A stretch of 63,927 nucleotides of DNA from Pirellulaceae bacterium (GTDB lineage Bacteria > Planctomycetota > Planctomycetia > Pirellulales > Pirellulaceae), in NCBI GenBank assembly GCA_016784735.1, contig JADHUC010000011.1:1-63927 (forward strand). The letters run 5' to 3'. Below the pieces are notes generated by a model, which saw nothing but the letters and a program-made list of their open reading frames with translations, ran no database searches and was not told the origin of the DNA. Positions 52,906 through 62,210 of this stretch are shown in pieces; within the stretch, counting starts at the first letter, position 1; each line of letters opens with the position of its first letter. A program made the position numbers and the translations under genes.

Positions 52906-54699
52906 ATGACTCGCTCGCTGATCCAAGGGAGCTTCTCGTGGCTCGCTCTTCTGGCCGCCATCCTGGCGACCACCGTTGCCGCGGCCGGCGACAAACAAGC
53001 CGGCAAATTGAAGGCCCGTCACAAAGCCGGGCAGACGTTACTGACGTTCACCGAAGTCGACCCGCCCGTGACCGAGGACTCGATTCCTGCCCGCGAACTT
53101 CAGAACCTGCGGCGAAAGCTGAAGGAAGATGGTGCGATCACGTACCGCATCTACCGCAGCGAATCGCCCTTTAGGTCCGTGGAAGGCATGGAACCGATTG
53201 CCGAATTGCCGCCGCTGACTTGCTGGAACGTCGACTACTTCGGTTCGATCCGTCCCGAACACATGGCATTACGATACGTCGTCCAGGAAGGAAAGGACCC
53301 AGTGCCGCCGGGCACCGGTATCTGTGCATACAATCCGTCGAAAGCCGGCAAAGCCTACTACGCCGTAACGGTTGTGATTGACGGCAAGGAAAACACGAAA
53401 ATTGGCCCGGACAACTCGCTCGCCGCGCCGATCGAGGAATCGGTTGGGCAAGGAGTACCGATCCTGCAACGTACCGTCAAGCCTGAACGCTTCGCGTATG
53501 TCGAAAACCCCACTTTGCACTACTACGTTCGTTGGGAGTCGCCACCCAACTGCTCGGTCCAAGGCAAACCGATCGACTACTTGGTGGGCATCCCACCGGA
53601 GTTGGCCAAACCCGCGCCGGTTGGCCTGCACTTGCACTGCTGGGGTGGGTCGCTGAACGGCGGCTACGGTTGGTGGTATCAGGCCGAGCAGGGCCACATA
53701 CTAATCGCCTCGAATCAGGTGCCCTACGACTGGTGGACCGGATACCACGAGCGTTACTGGGACGGCAATCCCAACCAGCAGGAATGGAAACAAGGCGTCG
53801 TCCATCCCTATTCCCAGCGTCGAACGCTTTCCTTCCTGGAATGGGCAGCCACCCAGTGGGACGTGGACCTGAGCCGTACTCACGTGGCCGGCAACTCGAT
53901 GGGCGGATCTGGGGCCCCGATGTTCGCCATTCGCCATTCGGATCGAATCGCTTGGGCCACGGGTTGGGTAGGCGTCCACATACCCGCCAAGACGCCGAGG
54001 TTCAAAAATTCGTACGCCAACGTCTACGGCCAGCCCAAATGGAACATCAAATTCGAAGACGGCACGCCGGTCTGGGACTACTTCGACGATACGTGGTATC
54101 TGAAGCAGCATCCGAAAAAGGAGATCGGCTTGATCTGCTTTTCCAACGGCAAGAACGACGGTGCCATCGGCTGGGAGCAGGCGGCCGAATTTTACCGAGC
54201 GCTCCAGGAGACGCGACGACCGCACATCTTCGTCTGGGGACAATCCGGGCACGGCCAACGAGCCCGCTTGCCTGTATCGCTAGCCGACCGCTACATGCCA
54301 ATGGATCTGCGTACCGATCAGAGCCAGCCCGCCTTCACCGACTGCAGCCTGGACGACGATCCCGGAAACGGCGATCCCAACGATGGCGACCGGGAAGGTC
54401 AGAGCAATCTGTACCTGTTCTGGGAAACCGACAACGTGGTCGACACGAAAGACTCGTGGCAGATGACCGTCGGACTGGTCGCGAAGGCCCCCGAGGACGC
54501 CTGCACGGCCAGCATCACCCCACGACGAGTCCAACAGTTCAAACCGGCGCCGCGGACGCAAGTCAAATGGACCAACACATCCATCGACACCGGCAAGGTG
54601 GTCGAGACCGGTGAAGCGATCGTCGACCATTTGGGCCTCATCACTCTGTCGGAAGTGCGAATCCAGAAAGGCAAGAACCGCATAGCGATCAGCTTGTGA
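52906..54699 (+). CDS. Secreted alpha/beta-hydrolase-like protein
   Basis: A 597-residue exported protein. AAGGAG lies 8 bases before ATG 52906, and a signal peptide (SWLALLAAILATTVAAAG) follows. An N-terminal fibronectin-like region (LTFTEVDPPVTED) precedes the hydrolase. The hydrolase nucleophile elbow is VAGNSMGGSGAPMFA. The oxyanion-region LHLHCWGGSLNGGYGWW is upstream, and FVWGQSGHGQ supplies the likely catalytic His. It resembles carbohydrate esterases/feruloyl-esterase-like enzymes, but the family is not certain. It could trim acyl groups from an external glycan. Confidence 0.75.
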   Translation: MTRSLIQGSFSWLALLAAILATTVAAAGDKQAGKLKARHKAGQTLLTFTEVDPPVTEDSIPARELQNLRRKLKEDGAITYRIYRSESPFRSVEGMEPIAELPPLTCWNVDYFGSIRPEHMALRYVVQEGKDPVPPGTGICAYNPSKAGKAYYAVTVVIDGKENTKIGPDNSLAAPIEESVGQGVPILQRTVKPERFAYVENPTLHYYVRWESPPNCSVQGKPIDYLVGIPPELAKPAPVGLHLHCWGGSLNGGYGWWYQAEQGHILIASNQVPYDWWTGYHERYWDGNPNQQEWKQGVVHPYSQRRTLSFLEWAATQWDVDLSRTHVAGNSMGGSGAPMFAIRHSDRIAWATGWVGVHIPAKTPRFKNSYANVYGQPKWNIKFEDGTPVWDYFDDTWYLKQHPKKEIGLICFSNGKNDGAIGWEQAAEFYRALQETRRPHIFVWGQSGHGQRARLPVSLADRYMPMDLRTDQSQPAFTDCSLDDDPGNGDPNDGDREGQSNLYLFWETDNVVDTKDSWQMTVGLVAKAPEDACTASITPRRVQQFKPAPRTQVKWTNTSIDTGKVVETGEAIVDHLGLITLSEVRIQKGKNRIAISL

Positions 54700-54709
54700 G
54701 AAACGATCC

Positions 54710-54898
54710 GTGGTTGTCCTGCATGGGGGTTCCTGCGAGTGTTTGCAGACTCTCAGAACGAACTGCTTGGCGAGGCGGAAAGACATTCTGGCGAAAGCGA
54801 CCGACGAGTATCGGGAGATTTTCGAGAAGTACCGCGCTCGGTTGGCTGAAATCGAGTCACGCGTCATTCAGCGACATCCAAAGGTAACTTCACACTAA
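54710..54898 (+). CDS. Possible small protein, doubtful
   Basis: A 62-residue frame with RRKDILAKATDEYREIFEKY, a charged helical stretch. There is no clear ribosome site, and the frame overlaps the 3' end of the convergent histidine kinase. I record it as doubtful because the helical composition looks more coding than chance. Confidence 0.25.
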   Translation: MVVLHGGSCECLQTLRTNCLARRKDILAKATDEYREIFEKYRARLAEIESRVIQRHPKVTSH

Positions 54899-56435
54899 CG
54901 CTGGTCCCCTTGCCGGTGTGACTCTCGATCGCGGCTCTCCCGCCAAGTAGTCGCGATCGTTCTCGTATGCCGACCAGACCGAAAGATCTGGGTTCTATCT
55001 TGTCAGGATCAAAACCGACTCCCCAGTCTTGGATATCCACGCAAATCAAGTCGTCTTCTTCCGTAAGGCGAACCTGGATCCTTTCGCTTTGGCTGTAGCG
55101 ACACGCGTTTATCAAGGCTTCCTGCACGATACGAAAAACGCTGTTCTCCAATTGCCGCGGCAGGCGGACGGACGTGACACTGGTCTCGACTTCGACCTTC
55201 ACGTCATTGTATTGCTCGGCATCACTGCCCAGATGCTTGATCGCCGCCACCAAGCCGGCTTGTTCGAGAATCGGTGGCTGCAGGCCGCTGATCAAGTGGC
55301 GCGATTCACTGATTGCCTTTGACAGCAGTTCGAGACTCCGCTCCAAGTTACGAGCCGCCGCCTCTGGATCTCGGTCTTCACGGCGACCGTGCGTATCCAG
55401 ATTCATCTTGGCCCCGATCAGATCTTGGATGAGACCGTCGTGTATTTCGTAGGCGATCAATCGACGTTCGTGGTCGCTCGATTCCAAAAGCCGTCTCAGG
55501 GTGCGGCGTTCCCTCTCAAGTGCCTCGTGAGCCTCCTTTCGCTCGGTGATATCGCGAAAGAAGCCAACTTGACAACGCCGTCCGGCGTAGATGACGTGAT
55601 TCGTGGATATGTCCGCATAGAAAACGCTCCCGTCTTTCCGCAACACGGGCAGACCGTCGGCTACTCCATAGCGGTCGTCGGCCTGAGCATCGAAGATGTC
55701 CAGCACGTCGTCCAATTGCTTCGGGGGATGAATGTCCATGACGGACATCGAAAGGAGTTCGACATCGGAATACCCGAGCATCTGGCAGATCGCACGATTT
55801 GCCCGGACGAATCGTTTTGTCTTGACGTCGGCAACCAGCAGGCCGTCAACCATTCCTTCGCAGATGGCCTCCAGTTCCGCGTGGCTTTGCCACAGCGCCT
55901 CCTGTAGTTGTTTCCGCGCGGTGATGTCCCGGACGAGTGCCATCAGGGCTTTGGGATTTCCCGATGCGTCTGGGATCACGGCCGCAGTTATCTCGCCGTC
56001 GAAGCGACTTCCGTCTTTCCGGACAAGACGGTACTCCACGCCTCGGGTCACGCCTTCTGCCAGCGTCTCCTGCAGATTGCTCTGAAACTTCTCGTGATCG
56101 CCCGCCTCGATGAAGTCCAGCGGGTTTATCCCCAGCAGATCCTCCAAGCGTTCCGTACGATAAAGCCTGAGGGTCTGCTGCGACGCAAACGTGATGCGGC
56201 CTTCCAAGTCGGCCAGTATGACCGCTTCGGGCGAAGCCTCCACCAAGGCCCGATACTTCCCCTCGCTGTCTTGCAGGGAACTGTTCGTTTTCTCTAGTTC
56301 CTCCAGCGCACGCGTTCGTTCCTTGTCCAACGCCTCCAATCGGGCAACATGCTGTCGCAGCTCCGCCAATTCTGCGATCAGTTGCTCTCGATATTTGCTC
56401 GACTCGTTTCCGTCGTCCGGCTCGTTGAAAGACAT
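54864..56435 (-). CDS. PAS-domain sensor histidine kinase of the NarX/DegS class
   Basis: A 523-residue cytosolic sensor kinase. ATG 56435 has a strong GGAGGTGA site 7 bases upstream. The order is a coiled coil (EQLIAELAELRQHVARLEAL), two PAS domains (KYRALVEASPEAVILADLEG and MVDGLLVADVKTKRFVRANR), a HisKA_3 region with IAYEIHDGLIQDLIGAKM (His at about residue 331) and an ATPase domain with NACRYSQ, DWGVGFD and GLVGIRERSRLLGG. No transmembrane segment or partner response regulator is adjacent, so it is an orphan. Confidence 0.92.
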   Translation of the reverse strand: MSFNEPDDGNESSKYREQLIAELAELRQHVARLEALDKERTRALEELEKTNSSLQDSEGKYRALVEASPEAVILADLEGRITFASQQTLRLYRTERLEDLLGINPLDFIEAGDHEKFQSNLQETLAEGVTRGVEYRLVRKDGSRFDGEITAAVIPDASGNPKALMALVRDITARKQLQEALWQSHAELEAICEGMVDGLLVADVKTKRFVRANRAICQMLGYSDVELLSMSVMDIHPPKQLDDVLDIFDAQADDRYGVADGLPVLRKDGSVFYADISTNHVIYAGRRCQVGFFRDITERKEAHEALERERRTLRRLLESSDHERRLIAYEIHDGLIQDLIGAKMNLDTHGRREDRDPEAAARNLERSLELLSKAISESRHLISGLQPPILEQAGLVAAIKHLGSDAEQYNDVKVEVETSVTSVRLPRQLENSVFRIVQEALINACRYSQSERIQVRLTEEDDLICVDIQDWGVGFDPDKIEPRSFGLVGIRERSRLLGGRAAIESHTGKGTSVSVKLPLDVAE

Positions 56436-56671
56436 GTTGGATTCACCTCCGAAGCCCATCGGGCTGGCGAGGGCCGGAATGGGTGCCTTCAAGAATCGCT
56501 CACACCTTCATTCTGCAGAGGACACGTCCGGCACTGGCCTATCCCATTCTTCGTGCCCCAAGAGGGGCAGGCAATGGCCTAATTTGTCGGAATCGACGCT
56601 TGATACGAGTCCAGTTCCAAGCTTGAATGGTAGCGGCGCGGATTTGCTCCTTGCGAAGAGGGTCGCCAACC

Positions 56672-58117
56672 ATGTGGAACGATATATTTTGGCCTTTGCT
56701 GACCGGCTTGCTGAATATGGGGTTGGCGACGGCGGCGACCGTTCACATTGTCCTGTGGAAGCGGGACAGCCGAGCGGCGATCGCTTGGGTGGGACTGGTT
56801 TGGCTGGCGCCCGTGGTGGGCGTGCTGGTGTATTTCTGCTTCGGAATCAATCGGATTCAGCGGAAGGCCACTTCGCTCAGGGTCCGAGAATCGTGGAGTC
56901 CCGACGTCGAGCCGCAATTGACGCCGGAAGATGTCGAACGACGCGACGAGTTGACCGTTCGCCATCCCAATCTGCCGGGCCTGGCGGCGGTGGGGCGTCA
57001 CTTGACCGAAAGGCCTATTCTGACGGGGAACCAGATCGAACCGCTCGTCAACGGCGACGAGGCCTACCCGGCCATGTTGGACAGCATCAATCAGGCCGAA
57101 CACTCCGTCGCGTTTCTGAGTTACATCTTCGACAGTGATCGAGCTGGTGATGCATTCTTCGAAGCGCTCGTCCGGGCCAAGGATCGCGGCGTCGAAGTTC
57201 GTGTGTTGATCGACGGTGTCGGTTCGCGATACAGCAAGCCTAATATGGTGCGCCGGCTGCATTCGGCCGGTCTCATGGTCGCTGCGTTCCTGCCGACACG
57301 CGTGCCGCGATTGTTCAAGTACGCCAACTTGCGCAACCATCGCAAGATCCTAGTCGTCGACGGCAGGATTGGTTTTACCGGGGGGACAAACATCCGCGAG
57401 GGTCACTGGCTCTCGCTCGATCCAGAGTCGCCGGTCCAGTGCGTGCATTTCCTTATCAAAGGGCCTGTGGTTCACCAATTGCAGGAAGTGTTCGCCATCG
57501 ACTGGGCCTTTGCTAGCGGCGAGTCGCTTGGCGGCGAATTGTGGTTTCCGGCCATCGAGCGATCCGGCCCGGTGTGGGCACGTGGCATTCCGGATGGTCC
57601 GGACGAAGACTTCGAGAAAATCTCTGACACAATCCTTGGCGCATTGTCGGCAGCCACCAGTGACGTGCGCGTCGTCAGTCCCTATTTCCTGCCGGATGCC
57701 GCGTTGATCCGGGCGCTCAGCGTGACAGCCATGCGAGGTGTCGACGTGCGAATCTACCTCCCAGAAAAGAGTAACATTCCGGTCGTCAATTGGGCGACGG
57801 TCGACCAATTGTGGCAAATGCTCGAAAAAGGATGCCGGATCTTTCTCACGCCGCCTCCGTTCGATCATACGAAACTGCTGGTGATCGACGGCGTTTGGGC
57901 CCTGATCGGCTCTACGAACTGGGATGCGCGCAGCCTACGGCTGAACTTCGAATTCAATGTGGAATGCTACGATGAAGCGTTCGCCACCAAACTGAACGAA
58001 TTGATCGTCGAAAAAGCGCGCGTTGCCCGCGAGATTACGCAAAAGGAAGTAGACAGCCGCCGCTTTCTCGTGCGGATGCGAGACGGCCTTGCGCGGCTGC
58101 TGTCGCCGTATCTTTGA
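56672..58117 (+). CDS. cls: Cardiolipin synthase (phospholipase-D superfamily)
   Basis: A 481-residue membrane enzyme joining two phosphatidylglycerols to cardiolipin. Two N-terminal helices (IFWPLLTGLLNMGLATAATV and IAWVGLVWLAPVVGVLVYFC) precede two HKD sites: NHRKILVVDGRIGFTGGTN and FDHTKLLVIDGVWALIGSTN. Both have the full H-x-K-x4-D pattern. ATG 56672 has GAAGAGGG upstream. Confidence 0.92.
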   Translation: MWNDIFWPLLTGLLNMGLATAATVHIVLWKRDSRAAIAWVGLVWLAPVVGVLVYFCFGINRIQRKATSLRVRESWSPDVEPQLTPEDVERRDELTVRHPNLPGLAAVGRHLTERPILTGNQIEPLVNGDEAYPAMLDSINQAEHSVAFLSYIFDSDRAGDAFFEALVRAKDRGVEVRVLIDGVGSRYSKPNMVRRLHSAGLMVAAFLPTRVPRLFKYANLRNHRKILVVDGRIGFTGGTNIREGHWLSLDPESPVQCVHFLIKGPVVHQLQEVFAIDWAFASGESLGGELWFPAIERSGPVWARGIPDGPDEDFEKISDTILGALSAATSDVRVVSPYFLPDAALIRALSVTAMRGVDVRIYLPEKSNIPVVNWATVDQLWQMLEKGCRIFLTPPPFDHTKLLVIDGVWALIGSTNWDARSLRLNFEFNVECYDEAFATKLNELIVEKARVAREITQKEVDSRRFLVRMRDGLARLLSPYL

Positions 58118-58184
58118 GTTGCCGCGGCGTTTGGCCAGGGCACAATATCGTCGCGCTGCCGACGAATACCATGCTGCGTCTTCG

Positions 58185-58344
58185 TTTGACCCCAATACCG
58201 TTCAGTCTTGCGTGGATGCTTAGTGGGATAGGCTTCCAGCCTGTCGTATCTAGTAGTCGAACTGCTTGGCATCCCATGATGTTGTGCAAGCATGACAGGC
58301 AAGATGCCTATCCCACGTGAAAATTGAACGGTACTGGGGTTAAA
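58185..58344. repeat. Nested inverted repeat between cls and yidC-like gene
   Basis: Outer arms 58185-58204 and 58325-58344 match at most positions (TTTGACCCCAATACCGTTCA against TGAACGGTACTGGGGTTAAA). Inner arms GTGGGATAGGC (58223-58233) and GCCTATCCCAC (58306-58316) match perfectly. It suggests one repeat inserted into another. Confidence 0.85.
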
Positions 58345-58382
58345 CGACGTCGAACACCGCAGGAATTGGGAACGCAATCAGT

Positions 58383-59018
58383 ATGTTCGTTTGGGACCAA
58401 TTCGTCGACCTGCTTCGAGCTGCCATCTTCGCCTATTCGCAAGCGTGCGGCGGGAGCATTGGAACCGGTATCGTCGCCGTCACGTTGCTCGTGCGGTTGG
58501 CCATGCTGCCGCTCACTCTGCGCCTGTCAAGATTGTCGGCAGCTCATCAGGAGGCGATGCGCAAGCTCAAGCCCGAGCTGGACAACCTAAGGTCGCGATT
58601 CAGAGGCCGACCGGACCGCTTGGCTGAGGAAACACAACGGCTGTTCCAGCGCGAAGGCGTCTCGCCGCTGCCGCTGGGTGGCTGCGCCGGCATGTTGGTT
58701 CAAGTTCCTATCTTTTTGGGACTCTTCACCGCAGTTCGTCGTTGTGCAGCGCTCGGCGGACGCTTCCTCTGGATTCGCAACATCGCCAAACCAGATTTCC
58801 TACTGACCGCCGCCGTAACCGCGCTCACGTCCGCGACATTGATAGTCGGCGCGCACGGGCCCGATCAGAACAAATGGCTGATGGCGGCCGTTTCGGCAAT
58901 TGTCACATTCATCGTGCTGGTAACCATGCCGGCTGGAGTTGGTTTATACTGGGGCGCATCGGGACTTGTGAGCTTGCTGCAATCAGCACTGATCCGACGC
59001 GGTAGTGCCGTGAACTGA
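58383..59018 (+). CDS. yidC: Short YidC/Oxa1/Alb3-type membrane protein insertase
   Basis: A 211-residue polytopic protein that lacks the large periplasmic domain of proteobacterial YidC and corresponds to the short 60KD_IMP class. IGTGIVAVTLLVRLAMLPLTLRLS carries the conserved Arg in the groove, LPLGGCAGMLVQVPIFLGLF matches the second helix, and WLMAAVSAIVTFIVLVTMPA plus LYWGASGLVSLLQSALIR end it. It is probably a second copy of yidC in the genome, which I cannot confirm. Confidence 0.85.
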   Translation: MFVWDQFVDLLRAAIFAYSQACGGSIGTGIVAVTLLVRLAMLPLTLRLSRLSAAHQEAMRKLKPELDNLRSRFRGRPDRLAEETQRLFQREGVSPLPLGGCAGMLVQVPIFLGLFTAVRRCAALGGRFLWIRNIAKPDFLLTAAVTALTSATLIVGAHGPDQNKWLMAAVSAIVTFIVLVTMPAGVGLYWGASGLVSLLQSALIRRGSAVN

Positions 59019-59036
59019 CTCCCCAACGGAACAGTT

Positions 59037-59091
59037 GTTGGAGTTCGCGCTTCAGCGTGGGAAAGAAACACGCTGAAGCGTGAACTCCAAC
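59037..59091. repeat. 23-base near-perfect hairpin after the insertase gene
   Basis: Arms 59037-59059 and 59069-59091 match at 22 of 23 positions around a 9-base loop. It is a likely intrinsic-like terminator for the insertase, although no T-tract follows. Confidence 0.85.
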
Positions 59092-59150
59092 GAAGAAACG
59101 TACCACAAGACGAGTCGGGCTCGTCTACAATCCAGAGAACGGAGCGAATC

Positions 59151-59702
59151 ATGGGACATGATAATCGTCAACACGGATCCGCCGGTACCGTCTTGGCCAT
59201 CGTGGCTGTCATTGCAGTGCTGCTGTTGGGTGGCCTCGTGCTGTTGGGGGTTGGAGCGTGGTTCTTCGTACGCACCGAAGCAGAGCAGGCCGAAGTGGTT
59301 GCAGTAAGACAATTCGATCAGGCCGTCGCAGAAATGGAGAAGTATGAAGAGCTAACGGCTCAGGTGGAAATCGAGGAGTTGGCAAAGGCCGCAGAGCCGG
59401 AAGCAGCCGCGCGAGAGTTCACCGTCGAACTCAATCAGGACGGCAGCATGTCGGTCGACGACGAACCGACGGATTTGGACGGTCTGAAAGCTCGGATCCA
59501 AGGAGCCGCGCAGAACGGAAGTGTCCGGCTGGCCGTTCAACTGAAAACAGATCCGCGCTGTCTGGTCCAGCACGTGATTGCCGTGCAATCCGTCTGCCGT
59601 GAAATGGGCATCCAGGACATACACATGAGCATATCGGAGACACCGCCATCGGCCGCCGCCGTCGAAGATGCCTCGACCAGCGAGGCAACCGAACTCCCGT
59701 AG
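59151..59702 (+). CDS. ExbD/TolR-like single-span membrane protein
   Basis: A 183-residue protein. One helix lies at about residues 13-40 (VLAIVAVIAVLLLGGLVLLG). The domain from FTVELNQDGSMSVDDEP onward includes LKARIQGAAQNGSVRLAVQL and VQHVIAVQSVCREMGIQDIH, which closely resembles the periplasmic ExbD/TolR domain. An ExbB/TolQ partner is not in the window. It is therefore an isolated relative, and its function is unproven. Confidence 0.65.
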   Translation: MGHDNRQHGSAGTVLAIVAVIAVLLLGGLVLLGVGAWFFVRTEAEQAEVVAVRQFDQAVAEMEKYEELTAQVEIEELAKAAEPEAAAREFTVELNQDGSMSVDDEPTDLDGLKARIQGAAQNGSVRLAVQLKTDPRCLVQHVIAVQSVCREMGIQDIHMSISETPPSAAAVEDASTSEATELP

Positions 59703-59742
59703 CAACATGTACCGAAACAGCTTCCCGGTTTTCCCAGTGTGC

Positions 59743-59884
59743 CACTGCTCGAAACGAACAGCGTTTGCCATGTCTGGCCGCTTTCCATCGTTTCGAGCAG
59801 TGTTGCGCTGCCGCGCGATGCACCACTGCTGGGAATCGTGGTAGGTCGGGTGGGGTGGATGACGCGTCCGATTCCCAGCAGTGG
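59743..59884. repeat. Two consecutive inverted repeats
   Basis: CACTGCTCGAAACGA (59743-59757) faces TCGTTTCGAGCAGTG (59788-59802). CCACTGCTGGGAATCG (59823-59838) faces CGATTCCCAGCAGTGG (59869-59884). Both stems are perfect and share CACTGCT at the base, so they are related elements with different tips. No gene is seen between 59703 and 59996. Confidence 0.9.
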
Positions 59885-59996
59885 CACACGTTGCGAGCAG
59901 CCAAGTCGATCCACTGCGATGCACGTCACACCCAACGGCCGTTTTCCAATGGCCGGCGATTTGTACCTCATCTGACGTTTGACAGGAGGCCATGAT

Positions 59997-60188
59997 ATGG
60001 GACTTTTCTGGGACCTGATGCAACAAAGCCAGATATCAGAACAGAAATCAAAAGCGAATTCGCTTGAAACCCGAGTGACGAATCTGGAGAGAGAGTTGCA
60101 TGCCACTCGCCGACTTCTCCATCACCTCGTGAAGGTTCTCGAAGAGAACTTCGGCAAAGATTTCGACGGAGACGGCAGGATCGCGTGA
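59997..60188 (+). CDS. Small coiled-coil protein of unknown function
   Basis: A 63-residue cytosolic protein from ATG 59997, with AGGAGG at 59984-59989. It starts MGLFWDLMQQSQISEQKSKA, has a predicted coiled coil (LETRVTNLERELHATRRLLHH) and ends with an EF-hand-like DFDGDGRIA. The clean ribosome site supports that it is real. Confidence 0.65.
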   Translation: MGLFWDLMQQSQISEQKSKANSLETRVTNLERELHATRRLLHHLVKVLEENFGKDFDGDGRIA

Positions 60189-60330
60189 CCGGCAAGCCCC
60201 GTCTTTCCGGGGGATTCGCTAGCACCAGCGGTGAAACCGCTCAAGTGTGTCGCAACGGCCAGGCGATACAACCTGTGAGGCTCCGCGCCGAGTCTCCGTT
60301 ATAACGGCGCCTCCCCCATAGTAGCCAGCA

Positions 60331-60380
60331 GGTCTCAACCATCGGATTTCGTCTTGACCGAAGTTTCGAATGTTGAGACC
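60331..60380. repeat. Short inverted repeat upstream of glycine-zipper gene
   Basis: GGTCTCAAC (60331-60339) faces GTTGAGACC (60372-60380) around a 32-base loop, 31 bases before the start of the next gene. Confidence 0.6.
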
Positions 60381-60411
60381 ATCCGCGACCCCTCAACGGT
60401 CAGGTGCAAAG

Positions 60412-61065
60412 ATGAAAGTTAAGCTATCCATTCTGATGCTGCTGTCCCTTTCGTCCGTGTCCTTTGCTCAGTCGCCGTACCATCACCGGGACCGAGGTCT
60501 GGTTTTGGGCGGCTTGGTTGGAGCTCTGACCGGCGGAGCGATCGGCCGGGACAACGGTAACACAGCGGCGGGTGCGGCCATCGGCACGGCCGTAGGCGCT
60601 CTAACCGGCGCGGCCATCGGCGATTCGGTCGACACGGACATTGCCTGGCAAAACGCTGCGAACCAGCAGAGATACGCCGGACAGATCTCCCGAGCGGTCA
60701 CGGTCCAGGACGTCATTTCCATGACGCATGCGAGACTGAGCGAAGACGTTATCATCACACATGTGAGGACCAACGGCATTGTCCGCCGTCCGCAACCGGC
60801 GGACCTGATCACGATGAGCAATTCAGGGGTCAGCGATGCAGTGATACGAACAATGCAAACGGCACGATTGGCCACGTCACCGCTACCCCCGCCCCCGTCG
60901 TATCGTAACAGGGTTATCGTCCAGGAGCACCGCTACGTCACTCCGTACCATCCCGCACCAACGTGCTATCCCGCACCGACGTGGTATCACCATCACCGGC
61001 CCCACCATGTGCACTCGTACCACCGCAGCCCCAGTGTCCACTGGGGTTTCTCATTCGGCCACTGA
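60412..61065 (+). CDS. Exported glycine-zipper protein with histidine-rich tail
   Basis: A 217-residue protein. ATG 60412 opens a signal peptide (LSILMLLSLSSVSFA). A glycine-zipper membrane segment follows (LGGLVGALTGGAIGRDNG, AGAAIGTAVGALTGAAIGD). A small globular region with VQDVISMTHARLSEDVIITH comes next, and the tail is rich in His, Pro and Tyr (HPAPTCYPAPTWYHHHRP). It resembles planctomycete envelope proteins of unknown role; the tail may bind metal. Its last 15 bases overlap the convergent oxidoreductase. Confidence 0.7.
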   Translation: MKVKLSILMLLSLSSVSFAQSPYHHRDRGLVLGGLVGALTGGAIGRDNGNTAAGAAIGTAVGALTGAAIGDSVDTDIAWQNAANQQRYAGQISRAVTVQDVISMTHARLSEDVIITHVRTNGIVRRPQPADLITMSNSGVSDAVIRTMQTARLATSPLPPPPSYRNRVIVQEHRYVTPYHPAPTCYPAPTWYHHHRPHHVHSYHRSPSVHWGFSFGH

Positions 61066-62199
61066 CACCACGCTCGCATTCTCGTGCGAGTCTAATGCGG
61101 CGGTGAAGAGACGGTGACTGAGCGAGGTTTCCTCGGGAGTGACACAGCCGGCGAATGTGCTCGGCGGCTTTCCGTGCTCCAACTCGTACAGAAACGCGGC
61201 CCACATCTGAAGTATCGCGTCGGAAAAGCCGAACTCAAAAATGCCGCCGGTGATGGCGGCGAATGCCGTTTCCTGCCCCATGTCGACCTGCCCCCAAGTC
61301 TGCTGACCGCCGGCGTATTCCAGCAGTTTCAGACGCTTGGGGTTCTTGGTGGAAAAGCTGGCTGACGCATCGGTGCCCAGGATCTTGACGTAATACGTGT
61401 TCTTCTCGCCCGGTGCGATCCGCTGAGTCTTCAACGTCAAAGGAAACCGATCGCCGCTGCCGGGATCGGTGGCATCACACAATAGTGTGGCGTTGTCCCA
61501 AGTTTCACACGGGGCCACACCGCCTTTGCCGTCGGGCCGCTCTTTGACGATATTCGACAGCACCGCGCGCACCGTCCGCGGTATCCAGCCAGCTCGGAAA
61601 GGAACATGGCAGACATGCATTCCCAGGTCGCCCATACAGCCGTACCGGCCGTTGAATTCGACCATCCGTTTCCAGTTGATCGGCTTGTTCGGATCCAGGT
61701 CGCTGGAGTGCAGGAAACCTGCCTCCACCTCGACGATTCGCCCGAACGCCCCCGCCTCGATCATCCCGCCGATCCGCTGGAGCGCCGGGAAGAACGGAAA
61801 TTCGGAGGAACATCGCACAAGGACCTCGGGGTGTTCGCCGATCCAGCGAACGATCGCATCGCTGGCCGGCTGGTCGATGCCGAACGGTTTCTCGCCCATC
61901 AGGTGTTTACCCGCTCCGACGGCCGCACAGTAGAACTCCTGGTGCAAATGGTGCGGCACGGCGATGTAGACGGCTTCCACGTCGGGGTTCGCGAGCAGTT
62001 GGCGATAGTCGTCGGTCACCTGAACGATGGAGTCGAAGTGGTCCGTGTACCACTTGGTACGCTGTAAACTCCTATTACAGACCGCGACGATTTCCGGCCT
62101 GACATCCATGTCCGGCAAATGGCACCAGCGAGCCGCCGCGCTGGCGAATTCGCGACCCATCAAGCCGCACCCAATCAGTCCAAAGCGTATGGTTTTCAT
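61051..62199 (-). CDS. Gfo/Idh/MocA family oxidoreductase, cytosolic
   Basis: A 382-residue NAD(P)-dependent enzyme without a signal peptide. It starts MKTIRFGLIGCGLMGREFAS, has the catalytic-type GKHLMGEKPFGID and ends in the family's beta-sheet domain (GCMGDLGMHVCHVPF). Neighbouring genes on the same strand are another family member and an aminotransferase, suggesting a small metabolic operon for a sugar or amino sugar. Confidence 0.9.
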   Translation of the reverse strand: MKTIRFGLIGCGLMGREFASAAARWCHLPDMDVRPEIVAVCNRSLQRTKWYTDHFDSIVQVTDDYRQLLANPDVEAVYIAVPHHLHQEFYCAAVGAGKHLMGEKPFGIDQPASDAIVRWIGEHPEVLVRCSSEFPFFPALQRIGGMIEAGAFGRIVEVEAGFLHSSDLDPNKPINWKRMVEFNGRYGCMGDLGMHVCHVPFRAGWIPRTVRAVLSNIVKERPDGKGGVAPCETWDNATLLCDATDPGSGDRFPLTLKTQRIAPGEKNTYYVKILGTDASASFSTKNPKRLKLLEYAGGQQTWGQVDMGQETAFAAITGGIFEFGFSDAILQMWAAFLYELEHGKPPSTFAGCVTPEETSLSHRLFTAALDSHENASVVSVAE

Positions 62200-62210
62200 G
62201 ACGTCTCACT

